DNA of 64,000 nucleotides from Microbacterium helvum. Its GTDB lineage: Bacteria; Actinomycetota; Actinomycetes; Actinomycetales; Microbacteriaceae. Numbering within the stretch: position 1 is the first letter of the stretch; the number at the start of each line of letters is the position of its first letter. Position numbers and translations under genes: made by a program. The notes beneath the pieces are model-generated. The model did no database searches. It was not told the DNA's origin and worked only from the letters and a program-made list of their open reading frames with translations. Positions 23,786-31,774 of the stretch are shown here, in pieces. The DNA lies in contig NZ_JACXZS010000005.1 of the NCBI RefSeq assembly GCF_014779795.1, positions 186,001-250,000 on the forward strand, written 5' to 3'.

Positions 23786-24204
23786 GGGTATTGCTCCTCT
23801 GTGATGGTGATCGCCCAGCCGGGGATCTTCGGGGCCTTCGGGTCTTCGCTGGTCGCGAAGTCGGTGGGGTCGACGGTCGCGCCGCCGGCGCGCCAGACGA
23901 CGATGCCGGCAGTGGTGAGGATGTCGAGCAGATCGGAGCAGCGGGCCGCGGCATCGACGGCGCGGCCGCCGGCGACGAGCCCGATCGTCCAGGTGATGCG
24001 ACGGATGCCGCGTGGTGCGGGGATCTGCACCTTCGGGAACGGGTAGACGATCACGCCGCCGGCGCGCTGCGACGTCGACTTGATGAAGTCGGCGCCGTCG
24101 TTGGAGATCGTCACCAGCTGCGCGTCGGTGAGCTCGGCGTTGTAACGGATCGCTTTCGTTACAGCGTCGGTGAGCTCGGCCAGCCGGTCGGTGAGCTGGC
24201 TCAT
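23782..24204 (-). CDS. Tail terminator-like phage protein
   Basis: A 140-residue protein in the slot between head-tail connector and tail-tube genes, where siphoviruses place the tail terminator. It opens with an amphipathic helix (LTDRLAELTDAVTKAIRY) and ends with a mixed beta part (RRITWTIGLVAGGRAVDAA), an arrangement seen in terminators of the lambda gpU kind. The sequence itself shows no motif I recognise. Its ATG overlaps the connector gene as ATGA. Confidence 0.5.
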   Translation of the reverse strand: MSQLTDRLAELTDAVTKAIRYNAELTDAQLVTISNDGADFIKSTSQRAGGVIVYPFPKVQIPAPRGIRRITWTIGLVAGGRAVDAAARCSDLLDILTTAGIVVWRAGGATVDPTDFATSEDPKAPKIPGWAITITEEQYP

Positions 24205-24542
24205 GCCATCACCGGGCCGATGTAGGGGGCGAGGATCGGGTACGCCGCGGTGTACGGGTTCGACCGCACGGGCGGCACGGCGGGTGCCTCCATCGGGTCG
24301 ATGTTCGACCAGCTGTTGCGTCGGCGGAACAGCTGCGAGCCGACCTCGAGCGCTGCCCGCTCGTACGCGGGCACGGGCACGTTCTCGGCGGTGCCGATGG
24401 TGTCGGTGAGCCACTGCTGTGCCTCGGCCGCGCACTGCTCGACGTACTCGGCGTCAGCCGAGGTGTCGTCGAGCTTGACGTCGACGTATCGGGCGAGCTG
24501 CTTGGTGAGCTCGTCGAGATCCGGGTAGACCGGTGCGGCCAT
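24201..24542 (-). CDS. Head-tail connector (gp6/adaptor type)
   Basis: A 113-residue helical protein that follows the capsid gene. The pattern LTKQLARYVDVKLDD, then CAAEAQQWL and YERAALEVGSQLFRRRNS fits the DNA-packaging adaptor family (HK97 gp6), whose ring binds under the portal. The sequence after SQLFRRRNS is proline-rich and probably the flexible end. It is the first gene after the hairpin that follows the capsid gene. Confidence 0.6.
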   Translation of the reverse strand: MAAPVYPDLDELTKQLARYVDVKLDDTSADAEYVEQCAAEAQQWLTDTIGTAENVPVPAYERAALEVGSQLFRRRNSWSNIDPMEAPAVPPVRSNPYTAAYPILAPYIGPVMA

Positions 24543-24571
24543 GTGGCGCCCCTCTCAGCGGGATGCCGGGT

Positions 24572-24604
24572 CCCCGCGCGCTGCAGACCGGTCAGCGCGC
24601 GGGG
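24572..24604 (-). terminator. Hairpin after the capsid gene
   Basis: CCCCGCGCGCTG at 24572-24583 pairs perfectly with CAGCGCGCGGGG at 24593-24604 around a 9-nt loop, 9 bp after the capsid stop. It may reduce read-through so that capsid is made in excess of connectors. Confidence 0.65.
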
Positions 24605-24613
24605 CCCCGGTGC

Positions 24614-25852
24614 CTACTTCGCGGCCGTCTTCGCCGCAGCGAGAGCGGGCGCCGGCGCGGTGAGAGTCAGCGGCGTGAACAGCTCGGGCTTGGTGTTGAG
24701 GAACGCGCCGAACCCGGCGTAGCCGACCAGCTGACCGAGCATGTCGGGCTCTGCGACCTGCATGAGCCCGGCGACGTCCTCGTACCACTCGAGGAACCGC
24801 GACGGGCCGACGATCGCCGTGCCGGCCGGGAAGAACGCGTCGACGATCAGGCGGACGCCCAGCGGGTTGCCGGTCGCCGACGTCGGGGTGACCGACGGGA
24901 AGATCTGCGCCCCGTAGTTGTTCACGAGCGAGCCGAGCGCACCCCAGATGTCGGGGGCGACCCACAGCGTGTCGGGCAGCGGCGCGCCGTCGGCGACCGA
25001 CATGTTCGCGGCCGCGGCCTCGAACAGTGCCGAGGTGACGCCGGCGCCGGTGAGCTCGGCGGCGATCGCGGCGTTCGTGACCGACGCGACGAAGTCCTCG
25101 GTCGCGGACTTGTCGGTCTCGACGGCGTAGCGGTGGATGAAGTCCTCCGCGACGATCTGCATGATGCCCGGCTGCGTCCACCGGATGTCCTGCAGCGAGA
25201 TGTTCAGGTGGCCGGCGAACGTCTCGGCCGACACTGGCAGCTTGCCGACCTTGAGCACCTGCGACGCGGTCAGATCCTTCTCCGCTGCCTGCTTGCCGAC
25301 GGCCAGGTGCTGCGTGATGATCGGGCGGTCGAAGTTGTTGATCGGCAGCCGCTTGTTCGGGATCGAGGCGAGGAACGGGCGGTCGTTGGCAACCGCGGTG
25401 ATCACCGGGCCGACGATCGGGCGCGGCAGCAGACCGGGGTTGTCCGCGGTGGTCTGGTGGGCGGTGGCGCGCTGGATGAGCTCGCCGGCGGCCTTGTCGC
25501 CGCGCAGCGCTCGCGCGACGGTGACGATGTAGTCGCCCATCGTCGGGAAGAGCTCGACGATCTCCTTGTCGGGATCCTTGTCGCGCTCGACGACGACGGC
25601 CGTCGACGTCTGCCGCGGCTGCTGCGGGACGCGGCCGCGCGCCTCGGCAACTTTGCCGCGCTGCACTTCGAGCTCGCTGTAGTAGTCGATCGACTTCTTG
25701 AGCTCGTCGGCCTTCGTGCGGTCGCGGTTGATGAGCTCCTGCTCATCCTTCGTGACGTCGCGGCCCTCGTCGGCCGCGCGATCGAGGATCTCGTCGATCC
25801 CGGTCGTGATCTCGTCGAACTGCGCGGTGAGCGCGTCCAGATACTTCCCCAT
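24614..25852 (-). CDS. Major capsid protein, HK97 fold
   Basis: A 412-residue phage capsid protein. Residues 1-100 are a charged coiled coil (FDEITTGIDEILDRAADEGR) that acts as internal scaffold (delta domain) and should be cut off by the protease encoded upstream. The rest has the HK97 capsid plan: E-loop region, then LNISLQDIRWTQPGIMQIV for the spine helix side, and LGVRLIVDAFFPAGTAIVGP near the end as the P-domain strand. The order protease-capsid is the classic one. A 136-bp gap without features I recognise separates it from the protease gene. Confidence 0.9.
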   Translation of the reverse strand: MGKYLDALTAQFDEITTGIDEILDRAADEGRDVTKDEQELINRDRTKADELKKSIDYYSELEVQRGKVAEARGRVPQQPRQTSTAVVVERDKDPDKEIVELFPTMGDYIVTVARALRGDKAAGELIQRATAHQTTADNPGLLPRPIVGPVITAVANDRPFLASIPNKRLPINNFDRPIITQHLAVGKQAAEKDLTASQVLKVGKLPVSAETFAGHLNISLQDIRWTQPGIMQIVAEDFIHRYAVETDKSATEDFVASVTNAAIAAELTGAGVTSALFEAAAANMSVADGAPLPDTLWVAPDIWGALGSLVNNYGAQIFPSVTPTSATGNPLGVRLIVDAFFPAGTAIVGPSRFLEWYEDVAGLMQVAEPDMLGQLVGYAGFGAFLNTKPELFTPLTLTAPAPALAAAKTAAK

Positions 25853-25988
25853 GACGGGAGACCTCCCAGGTCAGATGTGGATTCATCTGGCCGGGTGGCC
25901 GGTCTCGTCGTCCCAGGGTGGCCGCTCGACGGCGGGGTGTCTGGTGGCGACCGCCGGGGTGGCGGCTCCTACTTGCGGCCCATAGTAC

Positions 25989-26564
25989 TCAGGCGCGCAG
26001 ACTCTCGCGCCAGGCGCGCAGCTCATCCAGAACCGGCGTCGGCGGCTTGCCGATCACCTCGTGCTCGCGAGCGACGAGCACGCCGGCGCCGGCGTACTGC
26101 GGGACGGGCGTGGCGGCGACGTGGTTCAGGCCGGCGAGTTCGCGCACGCGCCGCTCGCGGCCGCCTGAGCGGTCCTCACGGGTGCGGAAGATCTTCGCGC
26201 CGACCGACCAGCCCTGCAGCTCGCCGGAGCGGGCCTCCTCGGCGAGCGGGTGGGCGCGGTTCAGCCGGAAGTCGACGTACAGTCCGTCCGATCCCTCGGC
26301 CATACCGACGCAGCGGCCGAGGAACCGGTCGCCGTCGTCGCCGCGGTGCCCGACGAACAGGTTCACCCAGCGGCCGCCCTTCGCGGCGTCACGGGCGAAC
26401 GCGCCGGCGGCGAACCGTTCCAGATACGTCGTCTTGCCGCCGTCGTCGCTGACCACCTGGTCGCGCTCGTAGGGCACGGCCAGGCCGTGCAGGGTCCACC
26501 CGTCGCCGACCGGCTCGAGCACGTCGGCGGCGAGGGATCGTTCGATAAGCAGCTCGCTCATCAT
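25989..26564 (-). CDS. HK97-family prohead protease
   Basis: A 191-residue serine protease that matures the capsid. It shows the family plan GLAVPYE near the start, FVGHR with the catalytic His near residue 71, FRLNRAHPLAEEARSGELQGWSVG with the catalytic Ser in the last part, and a final LNHVAATPVPQYAGAGV strand region. The double ATG at 26564 overlaps the portal stop (ATGATGA). The 25 or so C-terminal residues are probably autocleaved. Confidence 0.87.
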   Translation of the reverse strand: MMSELLIERSLAADVLEPVGDGWTLHGLAVPYERDQVVSDDGGKTTYLERFAAGAFARDAAKGGRWVNLFVGHRGDDGDRFLGRCVGMAEGSDGLYVDFRLNRAHPLAEEARSGELQGWSVGAKIFRTREDRSGGRERRVRELAGLNHVAATPVPQYAGAGVLVAREHEVIGKPPTPVLDELRAWRESLRA

Positions 26565-27817
26565 CCGACTCCAATCGTGTTGAGCTCTGCAGCTGCGTCG
26601 GCGGCTTCCTCGACGTGCTGCGTGGTGTCTTCCTCGGTCGCCGGCGGCGTCGTCGGCTGCGCGACTTCCTTCGGTCCGCGGCCGATGCGGGCGCGCGCCT
26701 CGTCTTCGGTGAGGATCCCCGCGCCGACGTAGGCGACCAGGACGTCGGCGACGGACTTCTGGTCGGCGCGCATGCGGGAGTCGTAGTCCCAGGCGACGTC
26801 GGTGCCGGCGGGCAGCATCCACTTGCTCATCGCCTCGGTGAGCGGGCGCCCGTACCGGTCCACACAGTCACGCACGAAGTCGATGTCGCCGGTCTCGACG
26901 TTCTGGTACGTCATCGTGGGACCCTCGAGCCCGAGCTTCCAGACCGGAACTCCGACGACGTTCGCCACGGCGACCGCATTCCACTGCCGCGCCTGCACGA
27001 GCTGCGACTGCTCCGCGTTGCCGACGACGGGCTTCAGCTCCGTGCCACTGGGCAGGATGATCGGCTCGCGCGTGCTCGCGATGTCCCGCCACTTCTCCTT
27101 GACCAGGTCGAGCTGCGCCTGGTTCGCGGCGTTGCTGACAGTGATCACGGCGGGCGGCAGCGCGCCGGCAGCGAACACGTCGCGCGACCATTTCTCGGCG
27201 GCCTCGACGCCGGATAGCCAGTCGGCGTGCTGCGCGAGCACGCCGCGGCCGAGGATCTCGCCTGACCGGGCGCCGGCGGACACGTGGAAGATCTCGTCGG
27301 GGTCGAACGCCTCGCCGCCGATCACCCACTGGTACCAGCCGGGCTGGGCGGGGTCGGTCATGATCCAGACCTCGTCGGCCGGCAGCGGCACGATCCACCC
27401 GGGACGGCCGGTGCGCCAGTCGAGCTCGCCGTTGAGTCCGAAATGGTTCCCGTACAGGATGAGGTCCTCGCCGGCGCCGAACCGGTAGTTCCACAGCGTC
27501 TGCAGCGGCGACGGGTCGGCGACGATGTTGGGCTGATCGGTCAGCGGCGCCCGGATGCCGAGCGTCGGATCGAACCGGCGGGCGTACCAGTCGGTGCCGG
27601 CGATCGCGTTGCACAACAGGTCGACGCCGCGGCCGAAGAACGGGTTGCCCATCGCGACCTGCTCGGTCACGACCGGGACTTCAGGAGGTTGCGGCCCGTA
27701 CAGGATGTCGGCGCGGGTCCAGCGGCCTGCCGTCCTGGTCGTCGAGATGCGGTTGACGATCTGCTGATCGCGGAGTCGCCTCGCGGCGTATCTCAGGGCG
27801 ACGGCGCGGGATGCCAC
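26561..27817 (-). CDS. Portal protein (HK97 family)
   Basis: A 418-residue protein that forms the dodecameric DNA gate at one capsid vertex. Family traits are the N-terminal ILYGPQPPEVPVVTEQVAMG, the DLILYGNHFG segment, and a wing/stem part that includes WNAVAVANVVGVPVWKLGLEG, followed by TYQNVETGDIDFVRDCV, typical of HK97-like portals. The C-terminus is acidic and disordered. The start is a GTG at 27817 with GAGGAG 9 nt upstream. It stands 12 bp after the terminase gene. Confidence 0.88.
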   Translation of the reverse strand: MASRAVALRYAARRLRDQQIVNRISTTRTAGRWTRADILYGPQPPEVPVVTEQVAMGNPFFGRGVDLLCNAIAGTDWYARRFDPTLGIRAPLTDQPNIVADPSPLQTLWNYRFGAGEDLILYGNHFGLNGELDWRTGRPGWIVPLPADEVWIMTDPAQPGWYQWVIGGEAFDPDEIFHVSAGARSGEILGRGVLAQHADWLSGVEAAEKWSRDVFAAGALPPAVITVSNAANQAQLDLVKEKWRDIASTREPIILPSGTELKPVVGNAEQSQLVQARQWNAVAVANVVGVPVWKLGLEGPTMTYQNVETGDIDFVRDCVDRYGRPLTEAMSKWMLPAGTDVAWDYDSRMRADQKSVADVLVAYVGAGILTEDEARARIGRGPKEVAQPTTPPATEEDTTQHVEEAADAAAELNTIGVG

Positions 27818-27829
27818 GGTCCAGGCTCC

Positions 27830-29368
27830 TCAGTACACGAAGAATGTCTCTGGTTCTGGCGCGCGTCCCAACGCCCATGCCGACAGAGTAGCCCCCATGA
27901 TCGGCGTCTGCGGGATCGGCAGGCGGCGTTCCCACTGCCACGCCTTCCCGCTCGTGCGCTGCGCGGCGCCGGCGGCCTGCGTCGCTGTCGCGTAGTGGTC
28001 GGACTTCCGGATTCGCACGCCGCGGGCGCGCAGCCGGCTATCCCATGCGAAGCATGCCGAGACGATGTCCTGCGCCCCGGTCTTGACGAGCTTCGCGGCG
28101 ATCGCCGGCTCGTCGCGCTCGATGTCGAGGATCAGGTCGTGGCCGGGTCCGTAGTCGTCGATGCCGATTGCGTTCACTGTCGGCTCGAGCTCGCGCAGCC
28201 TGCCCATGAGCCACGACGAGCCGGGCCGGTCGTCGACGAGCTCCTGCACGAGCCCGTCGCGATCGGGATCCGGGTCGACCGACGTCGCGACGATGGATGC
28301 CTGCCGGTCGAACGGGTCGATGTCGACGCCGAGCGCGGCCGGCACATCGTCGGGCATCACGAGCTCGTCGGCGGGAGCGCCGGCGGTGTCCCAGCTGCTG
28401 CGGGCGATCGTCTCCCACAGCTTGACGATCGCGCCGGCGCCTGGCCATAGCCCGAAGTACTCGGCGCCGAACGACTCGGGCCCGAGCCGCTTGAGGTCCT
28501 CGCGCAGCTCCTCGACGCGGATCAGCCCGTCACCAATCCCTGGATACCACTCGGGCCACATGTGCTCGTCGGTGACGTCGGACCCCTCGGGGATCGTGAA
28601 CTCGAAGTACGCGGTGCCCGACGTGGTGCCGGCGTCGACAGCGGCGCGGCCGGATTCCTTCGTCTCCCACACCGCGGTCTGCTCGTTGTTGAGCACGCTG
28701 ATGTTTGTGCACCGCCAGATCTGGCCGTGGCCGCGCGCGTCGCCGAGCGTCGGGCCCGCTGCGGCGAGCAGCTCCTGGCCGAGCAGCCTGGTGAACACGA
28801 GCCACTCGTCGAACGTCAGGTGCATCAGCCCGTCGCCGCGAACGCTCGAGCGCGTCGGCGCGAACACCTGGATCTGCGACGACCGGCGCAGCCGCCAGTC
28901 CTTCCCGCTCATGGCGGGGTCGATCGTCAGCGAGGTGTCGCCGATCGCCTCGCGCAGCTTCACGCCCGATCGCCACACGTCGGCGCTCATCGACTCCCGG
29001 TACGGCTCGACGAGATCCTTGAGGAACCGCTGCCGCGCCTTCACGAGATTCTGCGCGGTGTGCGCGCCGAGGAACGGCATCACGCGGCCCGTGTCGAGAA
29101 CCACGGGGCCGGCGAGCGAACGGGCGAGCGGGACGCCCATCGTCGTCACCGACTTCCCACAGCGCCGGCCGACGATCAGGTCAACGTTGGCGTAGGCGAA
29201 CGGTGAGCCGGGCCCGTCGACGCGCTCGAGGCCGACGTCGAGCACGTACTGCTGCCACCTCGTCGGACGCCGGCCGAGCTTCGCGGCGATGATCGCGCCG
29301 ACCAGACGCCCGTCGCTATACCGGTGCGGAGATCTCGGCGTCCTGATCGTCGGCAGCAGCGGCGGCAC
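27830..29368 (-). CDS. Terminase large subunit
   Basis: ATPase and nuclease that packages phage DNA, 512 residues. Walker A is VGRRCGKSV near residue 70. Walker B is LTFDEWL near residue 190. The nuclease half shows GVDIDPFDRQA as first acidic motif and IGIDDYGPGHD later. The frame is open further upstream, but GTG 29368 is the likely start because GGAGG lies 9 nt before it. This gives a 53-bp overlap with the small-subunit gene, which is common for terminases. Packaging type (cos or headful) is not visible. Confidence 0.88.
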   Translation of the reverse strand: MPPLLPTIRTPRSPHRYSDGRLVGAIIAAKLGRRPTRWQQYVLDVGLERVDGPGSPFAYANVDLIVGRRCGKSVTTMGVPLARSLAGPVVLDTGRVMPFLGAHTAQNLVKARQRFLKDLVEPYRESMSADVWRSGVKLREAIGDTSLTIDPAMSGKDWRLRRSSQIQVFAPTRSSVRGDGLMHLTFDEWLVFTRLLGQELLAAAGPTLGDARGHGQIWRCTNISVLNNEQTAVWETKESGRAAVDAGTTSGTAYFEFTIPEGSDVTDEHMWPEWYPGIGDGLIRVEELREDLKRLGPESFGAEYFGLWPGAGAIVKLWETIARSSWDTAGAPADELVMPDDVPAALGVDIDPFDRQASIVATSVDPDPDRDGLVQELVDDRPGSSWLMGRLRELEPTVNAIGIDDYGPGHDLILDIERDEPAIAAKLVKTGAQDIVSACFAWDSRLRARGVRIRKSDHYATATQAAGAAQRTSGKAWQWERRLPIPQTPIMGATLSAWALGRAPEPETFFVY

Positions 29369-29678
29369 GATCGAATTCCTCCAGGTAGGCGCGGATCCGG
29401 TCGGCCTCGTATTCGAGGACCTCGCCCTTCTCCTCGACGACGGGCTCGGGCAGCCGCGCCTCGGCGGCGAGCATCTGGGCGTACAGCTGCGCCTTCGCGA
29501 TACCCTTCGCGTGCTGCGCTTCCTCGGCGAGCTCGAGCACTGCGGCCGCGATGCCCTCGTGCCATGGCTGGATCGCACCCGACGTGCGCCGCGCCTCGAT
29601 CGCGTCGCGCATCCGCTGCACGAGATCCGACGGCGGGCGCACTCCTCCCCACACCTCGGCGCCGGGGAGCGTGCTCAT
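29316..29678 (-). CDS. Putative terminase small subunit
   Basis: A 120-residue protein, mostly helical (MRDAIEARRTSGAIQPWHEG; LELAEEAQHAKGIAKAQLYA), that overlaps the large-subunit gene by 53 bp. It lacks an obvious HTH, so the assignment rests on position and helical make-up. The acidic C-terminus (EEFDRAAAAADDQDAEI) could be the part that docks to the large subunit. ATG 29678 is preferred over GTG 29708; neither has a strong ribosome site. Confidence 0.6.
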   Translation of the reverse strand: MSTLPGAEVWGGVRPPSDLVQRMRDAIEARRTSGAIQPWHEGIAAAVLELAEEAQHAKGIAKAQLYAQMLAAEARLPEPVVEEKGEVLEYEADRIRAYLEEFDRAAAAADDQDAEISAPV

Positions 29679-29727
29679 GACGCCAGTATCCGCCTGAACA
29701 ACCTGCACAATCTGTACACCAGGCGCA

Positions 29728-29767
29728 CTCCAGCTATCTCTGGCTAACTCCAGCTATCTCTGGCTAA
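29728..29767. repeat. Two tandem 20-bp repeats with internal dyad
   Basis: CTCCAGCTATCTCTGGCTAA is present twice without spacing. Each copy contains CCAG and CTGG as an inverted pair. It lies upstream of the terminase genes, in the 235-bp gap between them and the gene at 29914. A packaging site or an operator are both possible. Confidence 0.7.
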
Positions 29768-29813
29768 CACCCGACCTGGTGCGCGACGGCGCAGCCGACT
29801 ACAGTCGAGCGCA

Positions 29814-29857
29814 CCCGGTTTCATCGCGCGATCCTCCGCGCGATCCGGGTTTTTTTC
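29814..29857 (+). terminator. Strong intrinsic terminator facing the plus strand
   Basis: CCCGG and ATCGCGCG pair with CGCGCGAT and CCGGG (a small TTTC bulge lies on one side), and seven T follow on the plus strand. All genes around it are on the minus strand, so it ends a transcript that has no annotated gene. In the minus direction the hairpin has no T-run. Confidence 0.7.
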
Positions 29858-29913
29858 TGGCGTTCCGGGTAAATATCCACAGGTCGCGGGGTGTCCTCGC
29901 ATCAAACGCTCAC

Positions 29914-30297
29914 TCAGAAACGCGAGACGATGCAGCGATCGCACCTCTCGTTGTTCATCAGCCCGACGAGTTGCTCAGCTGTCGGCCGCGCGAACTTCGA
30001 GCCACGGGGCGCGAGGGCCATCGCGTGCTGCAGCGCTGCGTCTTCGCGGTGACCGAGCGACAGCAGGTGCTGCCCACACGGACCCACCAGTCCGACCAGC
30101 TGCAGGTCTCCATCGATCCACTCCTGCGCCTGGCTCCGTGCACCCTCGACACCGACACGCTTGCAGGTCGGACACACCGGGCTTCCCTCGTCCGTCACCA
30201 GCCACTCACGCGCCGTCGACGAGATCGGGATCCCGCACCAGGTCTCAGCCGCATCATCCTCGGCGCCGTGCGCGACGCCGTCGATCAGCAGCGTCAT
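29914..30297 (-). CDS. Phage protein with cysteine pairs, probable zinc binder
   Basis: A 127-residue protein of unknown function. Two CxxC pairs, CPTC near residue 42 and CDRC near residue 121, may bind zinc, and ETWCGIPI near the start adds a further Cys. The middle part (EWIDGDLQLVGLVGP) looks globular. The ATG overlaps the stop of the neighbouring gene as ATGA, and the gene is the first of the block of small genes before the terminase region. Confidence 0.6.
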   Translation of the reverse strand: MTLLIDGVAHGAEDDAAETWCGIPISSTAREWLVTDEGSPVCPTCKRVGVEGARSQAQEWIDGDLQLVGLVGPCGQHLLSLGHREDAALQHAMALAPRGSKFARPTAEQLVGLMNNERCDRCIVSRF

Positions 30298-30584
30298 CGG
30301 TCGCCGCAGCCACACGTCGGCGTGTGCAGGTCACCGTGCTTGCCGTCGATACCGAGCGGCCGGTGACGGTCGATCTCACGCACGAGCTCGGCAATCTGGT
30401 CGATGTCGTACATCAGCTTCACGAACCGCTCCATTGCTTGTGCGTCCGTCTCCGATGACTGCGCATCGTCCACCCAACCCTCGGTCACGCGCAGCGCTGA
30501 TTGCGCACGGCAAAGGGTCTCGCGGAGCATCTTGAGGCGCTCTGCAGGCACGACCAGCTCAGCAGTCACGAGTTCGATCGTCAT
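30294..30584 (-). CDS. Small helical phage protein, unknown function
   Basis: A 96-residue protein with two long helices (AERLKMLRETLCRAQSAL; AMERFVKLMYDIDQIAELV) and a C-terminal tail holding TCGCG. AGGAGA lies 6 nt before the ATG at 30584, so longer forms from upstream starts are unlikely. I recognise no family. Confidence 0.6.
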   Translation of the reverse strand: MTIELVTAELVVPAERLKMLRETLCRAQSALRVTEGWVDDAQSSETDAQAMERFVKLMYDIDQIAELVREIDRHRPLGIDGKHGDLHTPTCGCGDR

Positions 30585-30617
30585 GTGGATTCTCCTGTCA
30601 TGTGTCACAGTCATGTG

Positions 30618-30650
30618 TCATCGGAACCGTGAGCTCACGGGCTTGCCCCG
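30618..30650 (-). pseudogene. Remnant resembling the 3' end of the P-loop/HNH gene
   Basis: In one minus-strand frame this stretch reads GKPVSSRFR followed by a stop. The end of the HNH gene at 30949 reads GEPVSSRYR and stop. Flanking non-coding bases (TGTCATCGG) are shared as well. It looks like the leftover of a second, lost copy. A 15-codon open frame (30635-30682) overlaps it in another frame; I do not call it a gene. Confidence 0.35.
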
Positions 30651-30678
30651 AACGCCGAGCCGCCGATGATCTTCTCGC

Positions 30679-30933
30679 TCATACTTCGCTCCGGTCGATG
30701 ACCTCGATCGCTGCGACGAGTAGTGCGGCTGCCTTCACGAGCTCGGTGCGGTCCATGCCCTGGCCGTCGTAGTCGTCGCCCGCGGCTTGGAGGTGGCCGT
30801 AGACGAGGGCGACCAGGTGGCCGGCGCCGTGCTCGTCGTCGTGTGTTGGTGTCCAGCGCAGCTCGGCGAGTTGGCGATCGCGCTCGATCGTGATCGCGGC
30901 GAGGACGGGCAGAGCTTCGGGGGTCAGTGTCAT
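30679..30933 (-). CDS. Small phage protein of a widespread hypothetical family
   Basis: An 84-residue protein. The pattern ERDRQLAELRWTPTHDDEHG followed by LVKAAALLVAAIEVIDR occurs, in my memory, in many phage and prophage proteins of unknown function. The two His and the acidic residues in THDDEH could hold a metal. The start sits in the recurrent sequence CGACACATGACACTGACC, shared with the gene at 32958. Confidence 0.6.
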   Translation of the reverse strand: MTLTPEALPVLAAITIERDRQLAELRWTPTHDDEHGAGHLVALVYGHLQAAGDDYDGQGMDRTELVKAAALLVAAIEVIDRSEV

Positions 30934-30955
30934 GTGTCGTGTCCTATGTCATCGG
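30931..30955 (-). promoter_or_regulatory. Start-associated repeat at gene 30679-30933
   Basis: On the minus strand AGGACACGACACATGACACT spans ribosome site and start codon and nearly matches the start region of gene 32958-33380. Variants of TGTCAYRTGTCA occur at other starts of this prophage. Confidence 0.5.
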
Positions 30956-31716
30956 TAGCGGGAGCTCACGGGTTCGCCGTTGCCGGCGACGGGCGGGAGC
31001 TTGCCGTACGGGTTGGTGGTGCGGTTGCTCTTGGCGCGGTTGCAGTGCCCGCACGCGGGGATGAGGTTGTCGAGGTCGTCGGTGCCACCACGCGACCGGG
31101 CGGTGAGGTGGTCGGCCGTGGTCGCCCGGACCTTGCAGCCGGGCAGGCCGAGCTGACAGCGCCGGCCCTTCACGCGCAGCACGAGCTCGCGCTTGTCCTG
31201 CGCGTACCGGCCCGCCCAGCACGGCAGCGACACCAGGTGCCGCGACTTGCACCGGTTGCACGTCGGCGCGAGCGGTGCGCCGCGCGTGGCACGGTCGACC
31301 CGGGCCGCGGCGAGGTCGACCACGCCCGACCAGGCCGGGATCGTCGACGCCGGCTCGTAGCTGCGGAACCACGACTCGACGGCGGGATGCTCTCGACGAG
31401 GGTCGCGGCCGCGCTCGTCGACGCGCTGGTGACACACGTCGCGCGGCGTGAGCACCATCCACGCGTGCGTCGCCCCGGTCAGTGACAGCGCCCGCTGCCG
31501 GGCGTTCTCGGTCGCGCCGGTGCGGACGACGACCGCCCGCGTGGCGGCCCGGTTGCCGAGCTGCTCGAGCGCTGCGGTGAACGCCGTCTCGCTGCGGCCG
31601 GCCCATGGGTCGAGATCTCGATCGAACACGACGACGTCGCCGCCGAACTCGCGGCGCGCGATCGTCGACTTGCCGGCGCCGGGCGGGCCGAACAGCACGC
31701 CGACGAACCGCGTCAT
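30949..31716 (-). CDS. P-loop kinase domain fused to HNH endonuclease
   Basis: A 255-residue two-domain protein. Residues 1-150 form a P-loop nucleotide-binding domain with Walker A GPPGAGKST at residues 9-17, a VVVFDRDLDPW strand after it, and a lid-like arginine-rich part. Residues 170-250 form an HNH nuclease. It has CNRCKSRH and CQLGLPGCK as zinc-binding pairs and TTADHLTARSRGG with the catalytic His. DDLDNLIPACGHCNRAKSNR completes the fold. HNH proteins near terminase genes help packaging in HK97-like phages; the kinase half is unexpected. ATG 31716 has only a weak ribosome site. Confidence 0.78.
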   Translation of the reverse strand: MTRFVGVLFGPPGAGKSTIARREFGGDVVVFDRDLDPWAGRSETAFTAALEQLGNRAATRAVVVRTGATENARQRALSLTGATHAWMVLTPRDVCHQRVDERGRDPRREHPAVESWFRSYEPASTIPAWSGVVDLAAARVDRATRGAPLAPTCNRCKSRHLVSLPCWAGRYAQDKRELVLRVKGRRCQLGLPGCKVRATTADHLTARSRGGTDDLDNLIPACGHCNRAKSNRTTNPYGKLPPVAGNGEPVSSRYR

Positions 31717-31774
31717 GATGCAGCCCGTTCCGGCCGGCCACGGGGACGCGCCGGCCGAAACGGGGGTCCGCTTC

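Noticed and set aside
27830..29578. A longer terminase with start near 29578
   Set aside because: The extra N-terminal part is Ser/Arg/Pro-rich shadow of the small-subunit gene, while GTG 29368 has a good ribosome site.
30635..30682. A 15-codon ORF (MSEKIIGGSAFGASP) with ATGA overlap
   Set aside because: Too short and in a different frame from the HNH-like remnant; the overlap alone is weak evidence.
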